DNA of 64,000 nucleotides, from positions 1-64,000 of the forward strand of contig CAMYDW010000006.1 in the NCBI GenBank assembly GCA_947254645.1, in the 5' to 3' direction. The stretch comes from an uncultured Peptococcaceae bacterium. GTDB lineage: Bacteria; Bacillota; Peptococcia; Peptococcales; Peptococcaceae. The notes under the pieces were generated by a model that was not told where the DNA came from, searched no databases, and was given only the letters and a program-made list of their open reading frames with translations. A program made the translations under genes and the position numbers. Positions 53,467 through 61,280 of the stretch are shown here, in pieces (within the stretch, counting starts at the first letter, position 1; each line of letters opens with the position of its first letter).

Positions 53467-55868
53467 TCGCTGCTCACTTCCTCCGGCTTTGTCGTCATGA
53501 CCTTGTAGAGCTTTGTATCTTTCGGGAAGTGATCTACAAATGGCAGGATCACATTTCCGTAAAAGAGAAGTCCTTCGCCGGATTCCGTATGGGTTACATA
53601 TTTCATCTGCTGTGGAGAAATATTAAGCTGCTTTGCAAGGATATTTCTGTCGCTTACCGCCTGATTAAGCATCAGCACAAAGTCACTGTTTTCAAAGATA
53701 TTTTCTACCTCGCGGCTGGAAAGCAAATCCTTGACATTCTGCGTGATCCCTGTCGGGATTCCTGACCATTTTCTGAAACGCTTCCAGATTTCAACGCTGT
53801 ATGCGGCGGTCTGTTCCTCACGAAGCAGAAGATGAAATTCGTCCATGTAGTAGCGGGTTGCTTTCTTTTTTGCTCTGTTTATGGTAACGCGGTTCCATAT
53901 CTGATCCTGCACAATGAGCATTCCAAGCTTTTTTAACTGCTTTCCAAGGCTCTTTATATCAAAGCAGACAAGGCGGTTATTAAGCTCTACATTGGTTCGG
54001 TGGTTAAATACATTAAGAGAACCTGTTACATAAAGCTCAAGGGCTGCCGCAACTCTTGCAGCCTCCGGCTCCGGCTGTCTTAAAAGTTCCTCATACAGAT
54101 TCCCTAAAATCGGCATTTTTTCGGGTATCGGCTCTGCAAGAAACTCCCTGTAAACCGTCCTTACCGCACGGTCGATGACTGTTTTTTCCACCGGTGAAAG
54201 TCCTTCTTTTCCTCCGACTACAAGCTCGCAAAGGGAAAGGATAAAGTCCGATTTTAAGGCAAGAGGGTTATCATCCTCGCTGTAATTTAAGTTTATATCC
54301 ATCGGATTGATATACTCTTTGCTTGTGGGAGAAATGCGGATAACCTGACCGGAAAGACTGTTTACCAAAGGGGCGTACTCGGCTTCGGGATCGGATATAT
54401 AGATGTCATCGTCCGTGATTAAAAAAGCGTTTGTAATTTCACGCTTTGCCGCAAAGGATTTACCGGAGCCGGGCGTTCCAAGAATCAGACCGTTGGGGTT
54501 TTTCAGCTGCTTTCTGTCACATAAAATCATGTTGTTACTAAGAGCGTTAAGCCCGTAGTAAAGAGCTTCGCCGTCCTGAAAAAGCTCCTGCGTGATAAAG
54601 GGAATGAATACGGCGGTGCTTGAGGTGGTAAGCCCTCTTTGAATTTCAATTTCATTTTTTCCAAGCGGGATGCTTGACATCATCCCTTCCTCCTGCTGAA
54701 AGTCAAGACGGGTTAAAGCGCAGTTATATTTTTGTGCAATTCCTGCGGCAGCAAAAACATCGTTGTCCAGCTTTCTTTTGCTGCCTGCCATGTTCACGAC
54801 TAAAAAAGTAACAAGAAACATTCTTTCGTTTCTGCTCTGTAAATCCTGCAAGAGATTTTTCGCTTCGCCTCCGTATGTGGCAAGGTCGGACGGGATAATA
54901 TCCATGTCATAGCCGCTTCTGACCGCCTTTTTCTGCTCGTCAATCTTCATCTTGTCAAGGTCGGTGATTTTTCTCTTTATGGTTTTAATCGCTTCCGCCT
55001 GATCGATGCTTTTGATATGCATGTTCACAATCATTCCCGTTTCCAAATCCAAAAGGTCGGACAGGATGCGGTCGTTTAATTCCGGGGCTAAGATTTCAAG
55101 AAAGCTTACCGCGCCAAGCTTTTTTCCTATGCGAAAGGTTCTGCCTTCTCCGAAGTAAAAAGAGGACGGCGCGATAAAATCCTTTGTCGATAATCCTGAC
55201 GGCACAAGATAGTCCCAAGAGAAGAAAAAGGGTTCTCCCTCCGGGTGAAAAATGCCGTGCATGATTTCCAGCCTTTCATATCCGTTCATGGAATGAGCGC
55301 TTACGCCAAGCACCTTGAAATTGTTCAGCATATCCGTTTCAATGCGGTTAAGCCTTGCCTTTGCCGCGCTCATATTTTCCGCTTCCACGCTGAATGTTAC
55401 AAATTTCAGTTTTACAAGACCGTTGTTTCCTTTGGAAAGCTGATCGGAAAGCATTTTTTGATACTCGCTTCTTATGGACTGAAAGCCATCCTCACGCATT
55501 GGAATTTCGATTGCATTCTTTGCTTCCCCGCGGCTTCCCTGATTGATAAAGGAAAGCTGCACATCCACAGAGGAATCAAAGTAGTTTAGAAAGTCGCACC
55601 AGTTTTCAAAGATAGCGGTTTTCTCGTCCGCTCCCGCAAGCTGATAATTGATGTCGGAAAAGGAAATGCACTTGCTGTATCTGTTTTCTGTTACTCTGCA
55701 TATCCCGTCCGGATGCATGGAAAGGTAGGGGATGCTCTCCTGTGCGGAAGAAGCTTTCTTTTCCGGCTTTGCCTTTCGGATAAGCTCCGCAATCTGCTTT
55801 TTCTCGCTTCTTGTCAGCTTTCTTTTATTTTTTACGCTGTTTTTTTCCTTTGTTTTGTCCTTTAACAA
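53463..55868 (-). CDS. VirB4/TraE-type conjugation ATPase
   Basis: A roughly 801-residue ATPase that powers the mating channel. Walker A is LILGTPGSGKSFAAK, Walker B region RYYMDEFHLLLREEQ. I start at the TTG at 55868 because AAGGAGG lies 9 bases upstream of it. The ATG seven codons earlier encodes the Shine-Dalgarno sequence itself (MKRRYF), so it is an unlikely start. The start region lies inside the prgI gene. Confidence 0.92.
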   Translation of the reverse strand: MLKDKTKEKNSVKNKRKLTRSEKKQIAELIRKAKPEKKASSAQESIPYLSMHPDGICRVTENRYSKCISFSDINYQLAGADEKTAIFENWCDFLNYFDSSVDVQLSFINQGSRGEAKNAIEIPMREDGFQSIRSEYQKMLSDQLSKGNNGLVKLKFVTFSVEAENMSAAKARLNRIETDMLNNFKVLGVSAHSMNGYERLEIMHGIFHPEGEPFFFSWDYLVPSGLSTKDFIAPSSFYFGEGRTFRIGKKLGAVSFLEILAPELNDRILSDLLDLETGMIVNMHIKSIDQAEAIKTIKRKITDLDKMKIDEQKKAVRSGYDMDIIPSDLATYGGEAKNLLQDLQSRNERMFLVTFLVVNMAGSKRKLDNDVFAAAGIAQKYNCALTRLDFQQEEGMMSSIPLGKNEIEIQRGLTTSSTAVFIPFITQELFQDGEALYYGLNALSNNMILCDRKQLKNPNGLILGTPGSGKSFAAKREITNAFLITDDDIYISDPEAEYAPLVNSLSGQVIRISPTSKEYINPMDINLNYSEDDNPLALKSDFILSLCELVVGGKEGLSPVEKTVIDRAVRTVYREFLAEPIPEKMPILGNLYEELLRQPEPEAARVAAALELYVTGSLNVFNHRTNVELNNRLVCFDIKSLGKQLKKLGMLIVQDQIWNRVTINRAKKKATRYYMDEFHLLLREEQTAAYSVEIWKRFRKWSGIPTGITQNVKDLLSSREVENIFENSDFVLMLNQAVSDRNILAKQLNISPQQMKYVTHTESGEGLLFYGNVILPFVDHFPKDTKLYKVMTTKPEEVSSE

Positions 55869-56220
55869 TATGAAATACCTCCTTTTCAAGTTCTCGCTGC
55901 CTTATGAGCAGGGCATAATAGTTTCTCGTCCTGTATGGACGCTCTTTCTTTCGGATAAACTTTGTCTGCACGATATGCTTTAGGACGATTTCAAGAGGCT
56001 GTCCGTGCTTTTCGTACATGGCAAAGAGAAAAAAGGGAAGCATCACTAAAATCATGAAAAAAGCCGCAAGGCTTGTTCCGGCGCCTCCCTTTAGGAGAAA
56101 GAAAACAGGCAGCCCTGCGATTAAGGCTGCCGTAAAGCAAAGGATCTGCCTTTTTGTAAGGTTAAAGGCGACCTTTGTTTTAACCTTTGTTAAGTCTTTT
56201 GGTACGGGTACATACGCCAT
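55825..56220 (-). CDS. PrgI-family (VirB3-like) membrane protein
   Basis: A 131-residue protein with two helices in the middle (CFTAALIAGLPVFFLL and AAFFMILVMLPFFLFAMY) between basic ends; starts MAYVPVPKDLTKVKTKVAFN, a classic PrgI start. Inner-membrane part of the conjugation channel. The 3' end overlaps virB4. Confidence 0.92.
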   Translation of the reverse strand: MAYVPVPKDLTKVKTKVAFNLTKRQILCFTAALIAGLPVFFLLKGGAGTSLAAFFMILVMLPFFLFAMYEKHGQPLEIVLKHIVQTKFIRKKERPYRTRNYYALLIRQRELEKEVFHIVKGQNKGKKQRKK

Positions 56221-56236
56221 AAAAGCCTCCTTTCCG

Positions 56237-56773
56237 TTAAAGCGTAATACTGCTTTTTACTTCGTTTCCCCATATATCCCATCCGGGACTTTCTTTCCTT
56301 GCAAAAAGCTCTATTTTAGGGAGATCACCCATAAGGGCTGTGATTTTTTCTCTTGCTATATCCGGCTTTTTGCTGTGTGCTTCAACGGGGCTTATGATAA
56401 GCTGGTGGATGTTTTTTGCCTGTCTTTTGGGATGACCTTTCGTTGCAAGCAGGCAGATTTCTACATTTCCTCTTGTCCAAAAGCCAAGCCCGTAAAACCA
56501 TGTGCCTGCTTTCCTGTTTGTTTTCAGCCATACGAAAGCAACCGTCTTATACTGAAAGCCCCATGCTTTGATTAGCTGCAGGGCTTCTTTCAGCTGCGGA
56601 AAAGTAGCCCATAAAAAAAGTACGCAGTCCTTTTCTGCAATTTCAGAAACAGGAAGCGCACAAAGCTTTTCTATGCTCATGGTGGGGTAGTGATTTTCCG
56701 CCGCACCCTGCACCTTGCTTCTTTCGTACCTCCACGGCGGATCGGCATAGATAATGTTATATTTTTTATTGAT
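56237..56773 (-). CDS. MT-A70-type adenine methyltransferase without an AUG at the expected start
   Basis: An N6-adenine methyltransferase of the MT-A70 family: the catalytic DPPW lies in NIIYADPPWRYERSKVQGA, followed by LFLWATFPQLKEALQLI and KTNRKAGTWFYGLGFW. The DPPW segment is upstream of the first ATG (56713), so the real protein must begin earlier. From the in-frame stop at 56797 down there is no ATG, GTG or TTG start before DPPW; AGGAGG precedes an ATC at 56773 by 10 bases. Either ATC initiates translation or the start codon was lost. Likely anti-restriction role. Confidence 0.75.
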   Translation of the reverse strand: MNKKYNIIYADPPWRYERSKVQGAAENHYPTMSIEKLCALPVSEIAEKDCVLFLWATFPQLKEALQLIKAWGFQYKTVAFVWLKTNRKAGTWFYGLGFWTRGNVEICLLATKGHPKRQAKNIHQLIISPVEAHSKKPDIAREKITALMGDLPKIELFARKESPGWDIWGNEVKSSITL

Positions 56774-56801
56774 TGTTCTGATTCCTCCTTTACATTAAGG
56801 G

Positions 56802-57671
56802 CTAATGTGCCCCAAAAATTGATTTTGAAATGGCACTTGATTTTAGAAGCATAAAGCAAAGAAGCACGGTATATGCCGCAAGGGAAAATATCGCGGTATG
56901 CAGGTTGTCGGATAGGGTCATGCCCTTTACCAAGACGGCATAGATTCCGACGCATACCATGATTAAAAAGCCCTGAAAACCAAGTGCGAATAAGCTTTTC
57001 AGGTAATTGTTTCCGATCTGTCCCCATTCTTTATTTGTCATAGTGGCAAAAGGAATCGGGGCGACGGAACAGACTAAATAGATCTCTATCATTCTGCCGT
57101 AGATGACAACGGTAATAAAGATGGACATAATCTTCATGGAAAGGCTTACAAGTCCCGTTTCTATGGATAGGAGCAGAAGCTCCGGTATCTCCATATCCTT
57201 TAATTTATCTCCCATAGCACTTATGGTTGAAGAAATATCCATGCTGGTGTCCGAACTGATTACACCGGCTGCACCCGATACGACGTGCTGCGCCACATCA
57301 AATACCGCCATAGTAATATCAAAGGTATGGGTAACGATAAATACCGCTACCCATGCCTTGAAAAACCACTTAAAGAACATAAAGGTGTCCAGCTCGTGCA
57401 GGTTATTTTTATCAATAATCATGCTGATTAGCTCATAGCAAAGAACATAGGTAATGACAAGCCCCGCGATGGGGACGATTACATTTTCCGATAGGGTTTT
57501 TATCATGGAAAATACGCTGCCGTTCCAGCCCTGCGGGGTTTTGCCCACCTCTGCCGCTATGGTTCCTACCTTTTCGTTGACATCGCCAAGCAGAGCTTCA
57601 AGATTTCCCTGAATGGAGCCGATTAAAATATCTTTGATCCATTCATTGATTGCATCAAGTATGCTCTGCAC
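56802..57671 (-). CDS. VirB6/TrbL-like polytopic conjugation protein (ICE-A)
   Basis: A 289-residue membrane protein with about six helices. The segment TLSENVIVPIAGLVITYVLC and VIYGRMIEIYLVCSVAPIPF are nearly shared with the ICE-B protein at 63.4 kb. It forms the inner-membrane channel of the mating apparatus. The ATG lies 11 bases after the maff2 fragment with GGAGGT before it. Confidence 0.92.
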   Translation of the reverse strand: MQSILDAINEWIKDILIGSIQGNLEALLGDVNEKVGTIAAEVGKTPQGWNGSVFSMIKTLSENVIVPIAGLVITYVLCYELISMIIDKNNLHELDTFMFFKWFFKAWVAVFIVTHTFDITMAVFDVAQHVVSGAAGVISSDTSMDISSTISAMGDKLKDMEIPELLLLSIETGLVSLSMKIMSIFITVVIYGRMIEIYLVCSVAPIPFATMTNKEWGQIGNNYLKSLFALGFQGFLIMVCVGIYAVLVKGMTLSDNLHTAIFSLAAYTVLLCFMLLKSSAISKSIFGAH

Positions 57672-57682
57672 CTTCTACCTCC

Positions 57683-57778
57683 TTATCCGAAAAGCCCGCG
57701 AAGAAGCGGAACAAGGGTTGTACCGATAAGGGCAACGCCTCCGCCCGCCATAAGCTGCTTGATTCCCTGTGATTTTGC
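57683..57778 (-). pseudogene. maff2 fragment of ICE-A, 5' end removed
   Basis: Encodes only the last 31 residues of a Maff2-family small membrane protein (AKSQGIKQLMAGGGVALIGT, then TLVPLLRGLFG). They align with the second half of the intact ICE-B Maff2 at 63.1 kb. The codon just upstream of the alignment is a TAA, where unrelated DNA begins. The first ~40 residues are missing, marking the breakpoint at or near 57,778. Confidence 0.88.
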
Positions 57779-57824
57779 TTATGTGTGATAAAGAAGCAAT
57801 AGAAGTGCAAAAAATTTTGCCGTT

Positions 57825-57857
57825 CCTATCCGACACTTGGCCATTGTGTCGGATAGG
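57825..57857 (-). terminator. Hairpin after the recombinase gene
   Basis: A perfect 12-bp stem (57825-57836 with 57846-57857) and 9-base loop directly after the recombinase stop. The minus-strand T-run (ATTTTTT) lies about 10 bases past the stem, so it may be a weak terminator or a structure at the element end. Confidence 0.6.
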
Positions 57858-57865
57858 TCGGGCGG

Positions 57866-59313
57866 TTATTCGGGCAAGTCAATCTTGCCGACAAAGCTGT
57901 AATAAATCTCAATGTCCTGCCTGCGGGTGCCGTTCTCATCATAGCTGCACTCATGCACCACAATTTTCTCGATCATTTCCCGCAAGAGAGTGGGGGTCAG
58001 TTCTTCAAAGGCAAGGTGCTTGCGGACAATGCCCATAAATTTCTCGGCGTTGACGGTAGCTGCCTGTGACTTGTCCAGTTCGGCTTGCAGGGCGGCGGCT
58101 CTCTTTTTCAGCTCCGCTTGCTCGGCTTCGTAGTCAGCCGACAGTTCCATGAAACGCTCATCGCTGATTTTGCCGTTTACATTGTCCTCATACAGCCGCT
58201 TGATAATGCGGCTGATTTCAGAAATGCGTTCCTGCGCCTGTTCAAGCTGCTTGATGGCTGCGGCGGTCTTTCGCTTGCCGCCGATCTCGTTCTGCTGGAC
58301 AAGTAGTTTCACAAACCGGCTCTCATGCTTGGCTGCGTATTCGGTCACTTGCCGGAGATTTGCCAGGACACCAGCGGTCAACAGATCGGTGCGGATAAAG
58401 TGCGCCGTACAGTTGCGGGTGCGCTTCTTGTAGCTGCCGCAGATGTAGCAGTCCTGTTTGCGGTCTTTGTTCTGATACCGCTGCTGATACAGCACATGGC
58501 CGCAGTCGGCGCAGAACAAAATCCCGGAGAACAGCCCCACTTCATCGTAGCGGTTCGGGCGTTTGCGCTGTTTGCGTAACTCCTGCACCCGTTCCCATGT
58601 TTCCTTGTCGATGATCGGCTCATGGTGGTTCTCGAAAATGGCCTGCTTCTCGACGGGGTTCTCTATGCTGTGCTTGACCTTATAAGAAGGCTTTTCCGTT
58701 TTGAAGTTCACCAGACATCCGGTGTACTCTCGGTTTTCGAGGATATGAACGACGGTGTTGGTCGCCCATTTGCACTCATAGCCTGGGTGATAACGGCGGG
58801 TGCTGCCTGTCCGCTGATATTCCAGCGTCCCCGGCGTGGGGATTTGCTGCTCCGTCAGCATACGGGCAATCTTGGTCGGGCCGTTCCCGGCAAGGCAAAG
58901 CTGGTAAATCTGCTGCACCACCGGGGCGGCTTCCTCGTCTATAATAAAATTCTCGTCCTCGTCCATCACATAGCCGTAAACCGGCTTGCTGGTAACAGGC
59001 TTGCCGCTCATGCCTTTTGACTTTTTCACTGCCTTGATTTTCTTGCTCGTATCTCTCACCAGCCATTCATTGAACAGATTTCGCAGCGGGGTAAAATCGT
59101 TGTCCATGCCCTCGCTGGCACTGTCCACATTATCGTTGACAGCGATAAAACGCACACCCTTTTGAGGGAACAGCATTTCCGTGTAAAACCCTACCTGCAA
59201 GTAGTTTCGCCCTAACCGGCTCATGTCCTTGACGATGACCGTACCCACTTTCCCGGCTTCAATGTCCGCAAGCATGGCTTGAAATCCGGGCCGCTGGAAT
59301 AATGAGGTGTGAT
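57866..59313 (-). pseudogene. Large serine recombinase (TnpX/Tn1549-type) lacking the catalytic N-terminus
   Basis: From FQRPGFQAMLADIEAG on, the protein is a large serine recombinase: VIVKDMSRLGRNYLQVGFYT (second half of the resolvase domain), recombinase domain with ARMLTEQQIPTPGTLEYQ, zinc ribbon (FCADCGHVLYQQ, CYICGSYKKRTRNC), coiled coil, and a DUF4368-like end. The first 60 or so residues with the nucleophilic serine and its arginines are absent; upstream codons (about 59314-59401) encode unrelated residues without the YxRxS motif. It should be inactive for strand cleavage. Confidence 0.85.
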
Positions 59314-59400
59314 AGCGATAGCGGCAAAAAGCTAATAAAATCAATGGTTTTGCGGACAGCGGATAGACAGGGAATGTGTTAAAAACTGAATACGCACACA

Positions 59401-59449
59401 AACGGCGTTACCTTAACCCCTTTGGGGGAGAAAGTAACGCCGTTTTTTT
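59401..59449 (+). terminator. Terminator-like hairpin at the head of ICE-B
   Basis: An 11-bp perfect stem (59401-59411 with 59434-59444) encloses a second CCCC/GGGG hairpin and is followed by seven T on the plus strand. No plus-strand gene ends before it, so it may be an attenuator for the ICE-B operon or a leftover from its former neighbour. Confidence 0.65.
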
Positions 59450-59478
59450 ATGCCCGCAGGAAAGGAGGTGCAGCCGGA

Positions 59479-59697
59479 ATGTATTTCACAAAGGGCAAGC
59501 AGCGGGCGTTTGAATTGCTCATGCAGCAGAAGCCGGGATTTGACCGCTATCAATCCGGTTGTGCCGGAGATGATGAAGATTGCGGCACTTGCCGTTTCTA
59601 CCGCCCCGGGTGGAAATATGAGTTTTGCGTTTTCAAAGAGTGTCCCTATTGCCCCGGCAAAAGGACGCGGAAAACGCACGCCAGCATGGACAAATAG
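59479..59697 (+). CDS. Small cysteine-rich protein at the start of the ICE-B operon
   Basis: A 72-residue protein: MYFTKGKQRAFELLMQQKPG, then a six-cysteine part with CAGDDEDCGTC, FCVFKECPYC. Metal binding is likely. I start at 59479 because AAAGGAGGTG lies about 10 bases upstream; a longer frame runs into the hairpin. Small proteins of this kind precede the DUF6017 gene in Tn1549-type elements. Function unknown. Confidence 0.7.
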   Translation: MYFTKGKQRAFELLMQQKPGFDRYQSGCAGDDEDCGTCRFYRPGWKYEFCVFKECPYCPGKRTRKTHASMDK

Positions 59698-59825
59698 ACG
59701 GGCAAAAGCCCTTGTGCCATGCGGCTTTGCAGACGCGAAAACGGCAAAGGGCATATTGCAATACCAAAACAGCCGAAAACGGCTTTCTAATTGTCCACGC
59801 ATACCAAGAGAGGAAGTGAGGAAAT

Positions 59826-60770
59826 ATGGCAGTTTTCAGAGTGGAGCGAAATACGGGATATACCGTTATGAGCAACCACCACTTGCGAAACAAGGAATTG
59901 TCCTTAAAGGCAAAGGGCTTGTTGTCGCAAATGCTTTCGCTGCCCGAAGATTGGGATTATACCCTTGCGGGCTTATCCCATATCAACCGGGAGAAGATCG
60001 ACGCAATCCGCGAAGCGGTAAAGGAACTCGAAAAAGCCGGATATATCGTGCGCAGCCGGGAGCGCGACGAAAAGGGACGCTTGCGGGGCGCAGATTACGT
60101 CATATACGAGCAGCCGCAGCCGCGAGAGCCGGAAGCAGCTACCAGCGGCGGACAGCCGCCTATATTGGATTTACCTACATTGGAAAATCCAACATTGGAT
60201 AATCCAACGTTGGAAAAACCTACGCAGGAAAAACCTACGTTGGAAAATCCAACGCAATTAAATAAAGATATATTAAGTAAAGAACAATCAATTACTGATT
60301 TATCAAGTACCGATTCCATTCCTTTCCATTCCCTAAACCCCTTGCCCTTTGCGCATGGCGAAGCGGCTACGCCGCCGGAAAGGAAAAGAACGGAAGCGAA
60401 AAGCAATAGCGCAGTAGAGATTTACAGGGAGATTATCAAGGACAATATCGAATACGACCATCTCATTCAAAACTGCAAAATTGACAAAGACCGTTTGGAC
60501 GAGATTGTTGACCTTATGCTGGAAACCGTCTGCACAGCCCGAAAGACAATCCGTATTGCCGGGGACGACTACCCCGCCGAATTGGTGAAATCCAAGTTTT
60601 TGAAGCTGAACAGCAGCCATATTGAGTTTGTTTTGGATTGCATGAGGGAGAACACAACCAAAGTGCGCAACATCAAGCAGTATCTAAAAGCGGTGCTGTT
60701 CAACGCGCCGAGTACCATTGACAGCTACTATACCGCCCTTGTCAATCACGACTTATACGGCGGCGAATGA
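59826..60770 (+). CDS. DUF6017-type replication-initiator-like protein (winged helix)
   Basis: A 314-residue protein. Residues 1-100 form a winged-helix domain (KAKGLLSQMLSLPEDWDYTL, REAVKELEKAGYIVRSRER) like replisome organisers. Then comes a low-complexity linker of repeated NPTLE/KPT units (15-bp DNA repeats), and a C-terminal DUF6017 domain (AVEIYREIIKDNIEYDHLIQ). Probably helps element replication after excision or transfer. GAGGAAGTGAGG precedes the ATG. Confidence 0.85.
   Translation: MAVFRVERNTGYTVMSNHHLRNKELSLKAKGLLSQMLSLPEDWDYTLAGLSHINREKIDAIREAVKELEKAGYIVRSRERDEKGRLRGADYVIYEQPQPREPEAATSGGQPPILDLPTLENPTLDNPTLEKPTQEKPTLENPTQLNKDILSKEQSITDLSSTDSIPFHSLNPLPFAHGEAATPPERKRTEAKSNSAVEIYREIIKDNIEYDHLIQNCKIDKDRLDEIVDLMLETVCTARKTIRIAGDDYPAELVKSKFLKLNSSHIEFVLDCMRENTTKVRNIKQYLKAVLFNAPSTIDSYYTALVNHDLYGGE
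60165..60254 (+). repeat. Six tandem 15-bp repeats in the DUF6017 linker
   Basis: Six in-frame units of 15 bases, each close to TTGGAAAATCCAACG, coding for about (L-E-N/K-P-T). Several units are themselves palindromes (TTGGA-AAA-TCCAA). Being a multiple of three and tandem, the array can change length by slippage without breaking the gene. Confidence 0.92.
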
Positions 60771-60806
60771 GCATAGCCGCACTTTACCGGGAAAGGAGTT
60801 GATACC

Positions 60807-61280
60807 TTGCAGGAGGAAGTAACCCAAAAAACGATTGCCCTATACGTCAAAGTGGGAAAAGGCGCGGCGCGGCTTACCGAACAGGCGTTACAGAAAGCAA
60901 TCCAAAAGTTTTTGGAGCAGAAAAGCAAACCCGCGCATGGGAAACAGACCATGCGGCAGCTTATGAAGCAGAACGCGGGTGTTTCCAACATCGAGATCAC
61001 CGACAGCAATATTAAAGCCTTTGAGAGTACGGCGAAGAAATACAACATAGATTTTTCGCTAAAAAAGGTTAAGGGCGAGCAGACCCGTTACCTTGTGTTT
61101 TTCAAAGGCCGGGACGCGGACGTTATGACCGCAGCGTTTCAAGAGTTTTCCGCAAAGAAGCTGAACCGGGAGAAAAAGCCCTCTATCCGCAAAGCCCTTG
61201 CCGCTGCAAAGGACAAGGCGAAGCAGCTTAACGCCGCCCGCGACAAGGTAAAGAAAATGGACAGGGGGCGCGAGATATGA
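60807..61280 (+). CDS. PcfB-family (DUF3801) conjugation protein
   Basis: A 157-residue basic protein: AARLTEQALQKAIQKFLEQK near the N-terminus, SNIEITDSNIKAFESTAKKY in the middle and a lysine-rich end. PcfB proteins bind the coupling protein and relaxosome. The start is a TTG at 60807 with GAAAGGAG 10 bases upstream; no in-frame ATG is available nearby. It overlaps virD4 by 4 bases. Confidence 0.9.
   Translation: MQEEVTQKTIALYVKVGKGAARLTEQALQKAIQKFLEQKSKPAHGKQTMRQLMKQNAGVSNIEITDSNIKAFESTAKKYNIDFSLKKVKGEQTRYLVFFKGRDADVMTAAFQEFSAKKLNREKKPSIRKALAAAKDKAKQLNAARDKVKKMDRGREI

Larger units (their letters stand above)
26806..57778. mobile_element. ICE-A: Tn1549/CTn-like integrative conjugative element carrying a transport cargo operon
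   Basis: Bounded on the left by the break in speB and on the right by the break in maff2. It contains a 14-kb cargo operon (26.8-40.7 kb), mobC and a MOBP relaxase, an ltrC/topB/DUF4366/DUF4315/CHAP/VirB4/PrgI/VirB6 conjugation block, and two DNA methyltransferase genes. Its coupling protein, PcfB, replication protein and integrase are not in the visible part. They would be expected beyond the inserted DNA if the element is whole. The exact left end is uncertain by tens of bases because the last cargo gene reads across the junction. Confidence 0.8.
57779..59313. mobile_element. Remnant of a serine-recombinase element inserted in ICE-A maff2
   Basis: Between the maff2 break and the first ICE-B sequence lies a recombinase gene without its 5' end plus about 90 bases of flanking DNA. 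The octamer GTGTGATA occurs near both ends (57783-57790 and 59307-59314). Whether this piece is the end of ICE-B or a separate element later interrupted by ICE-B cannot be settled here. Base composition is visibly richer in G and C than ICE-A. Confidence 0.55.

Noticed and set aside
56677..57027. Minus-strand frame of 116 codons between the VirB6 gene and MT-A70 gene
   Set aside because: It overlaps the VirB6 coding end in another frame and the MT-A70 DPPW region in another frame; no family pattern.
59450..60202. 250-codon plus-strand frame overlapping the cysteine-rich and DUF6017 genes
   Set aside because: It is out of frame with both genes, whose products have recognisable patterns and ribosome binding sites; its translation is low-quality and arginine/alanine-rich.
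60165..60254. Regular short repeats considered as a CRISPR array
   Set aside because: Units are 15 bases, directly adjacent with no spacers, and in frame within a protein linker; no cas genes are present.
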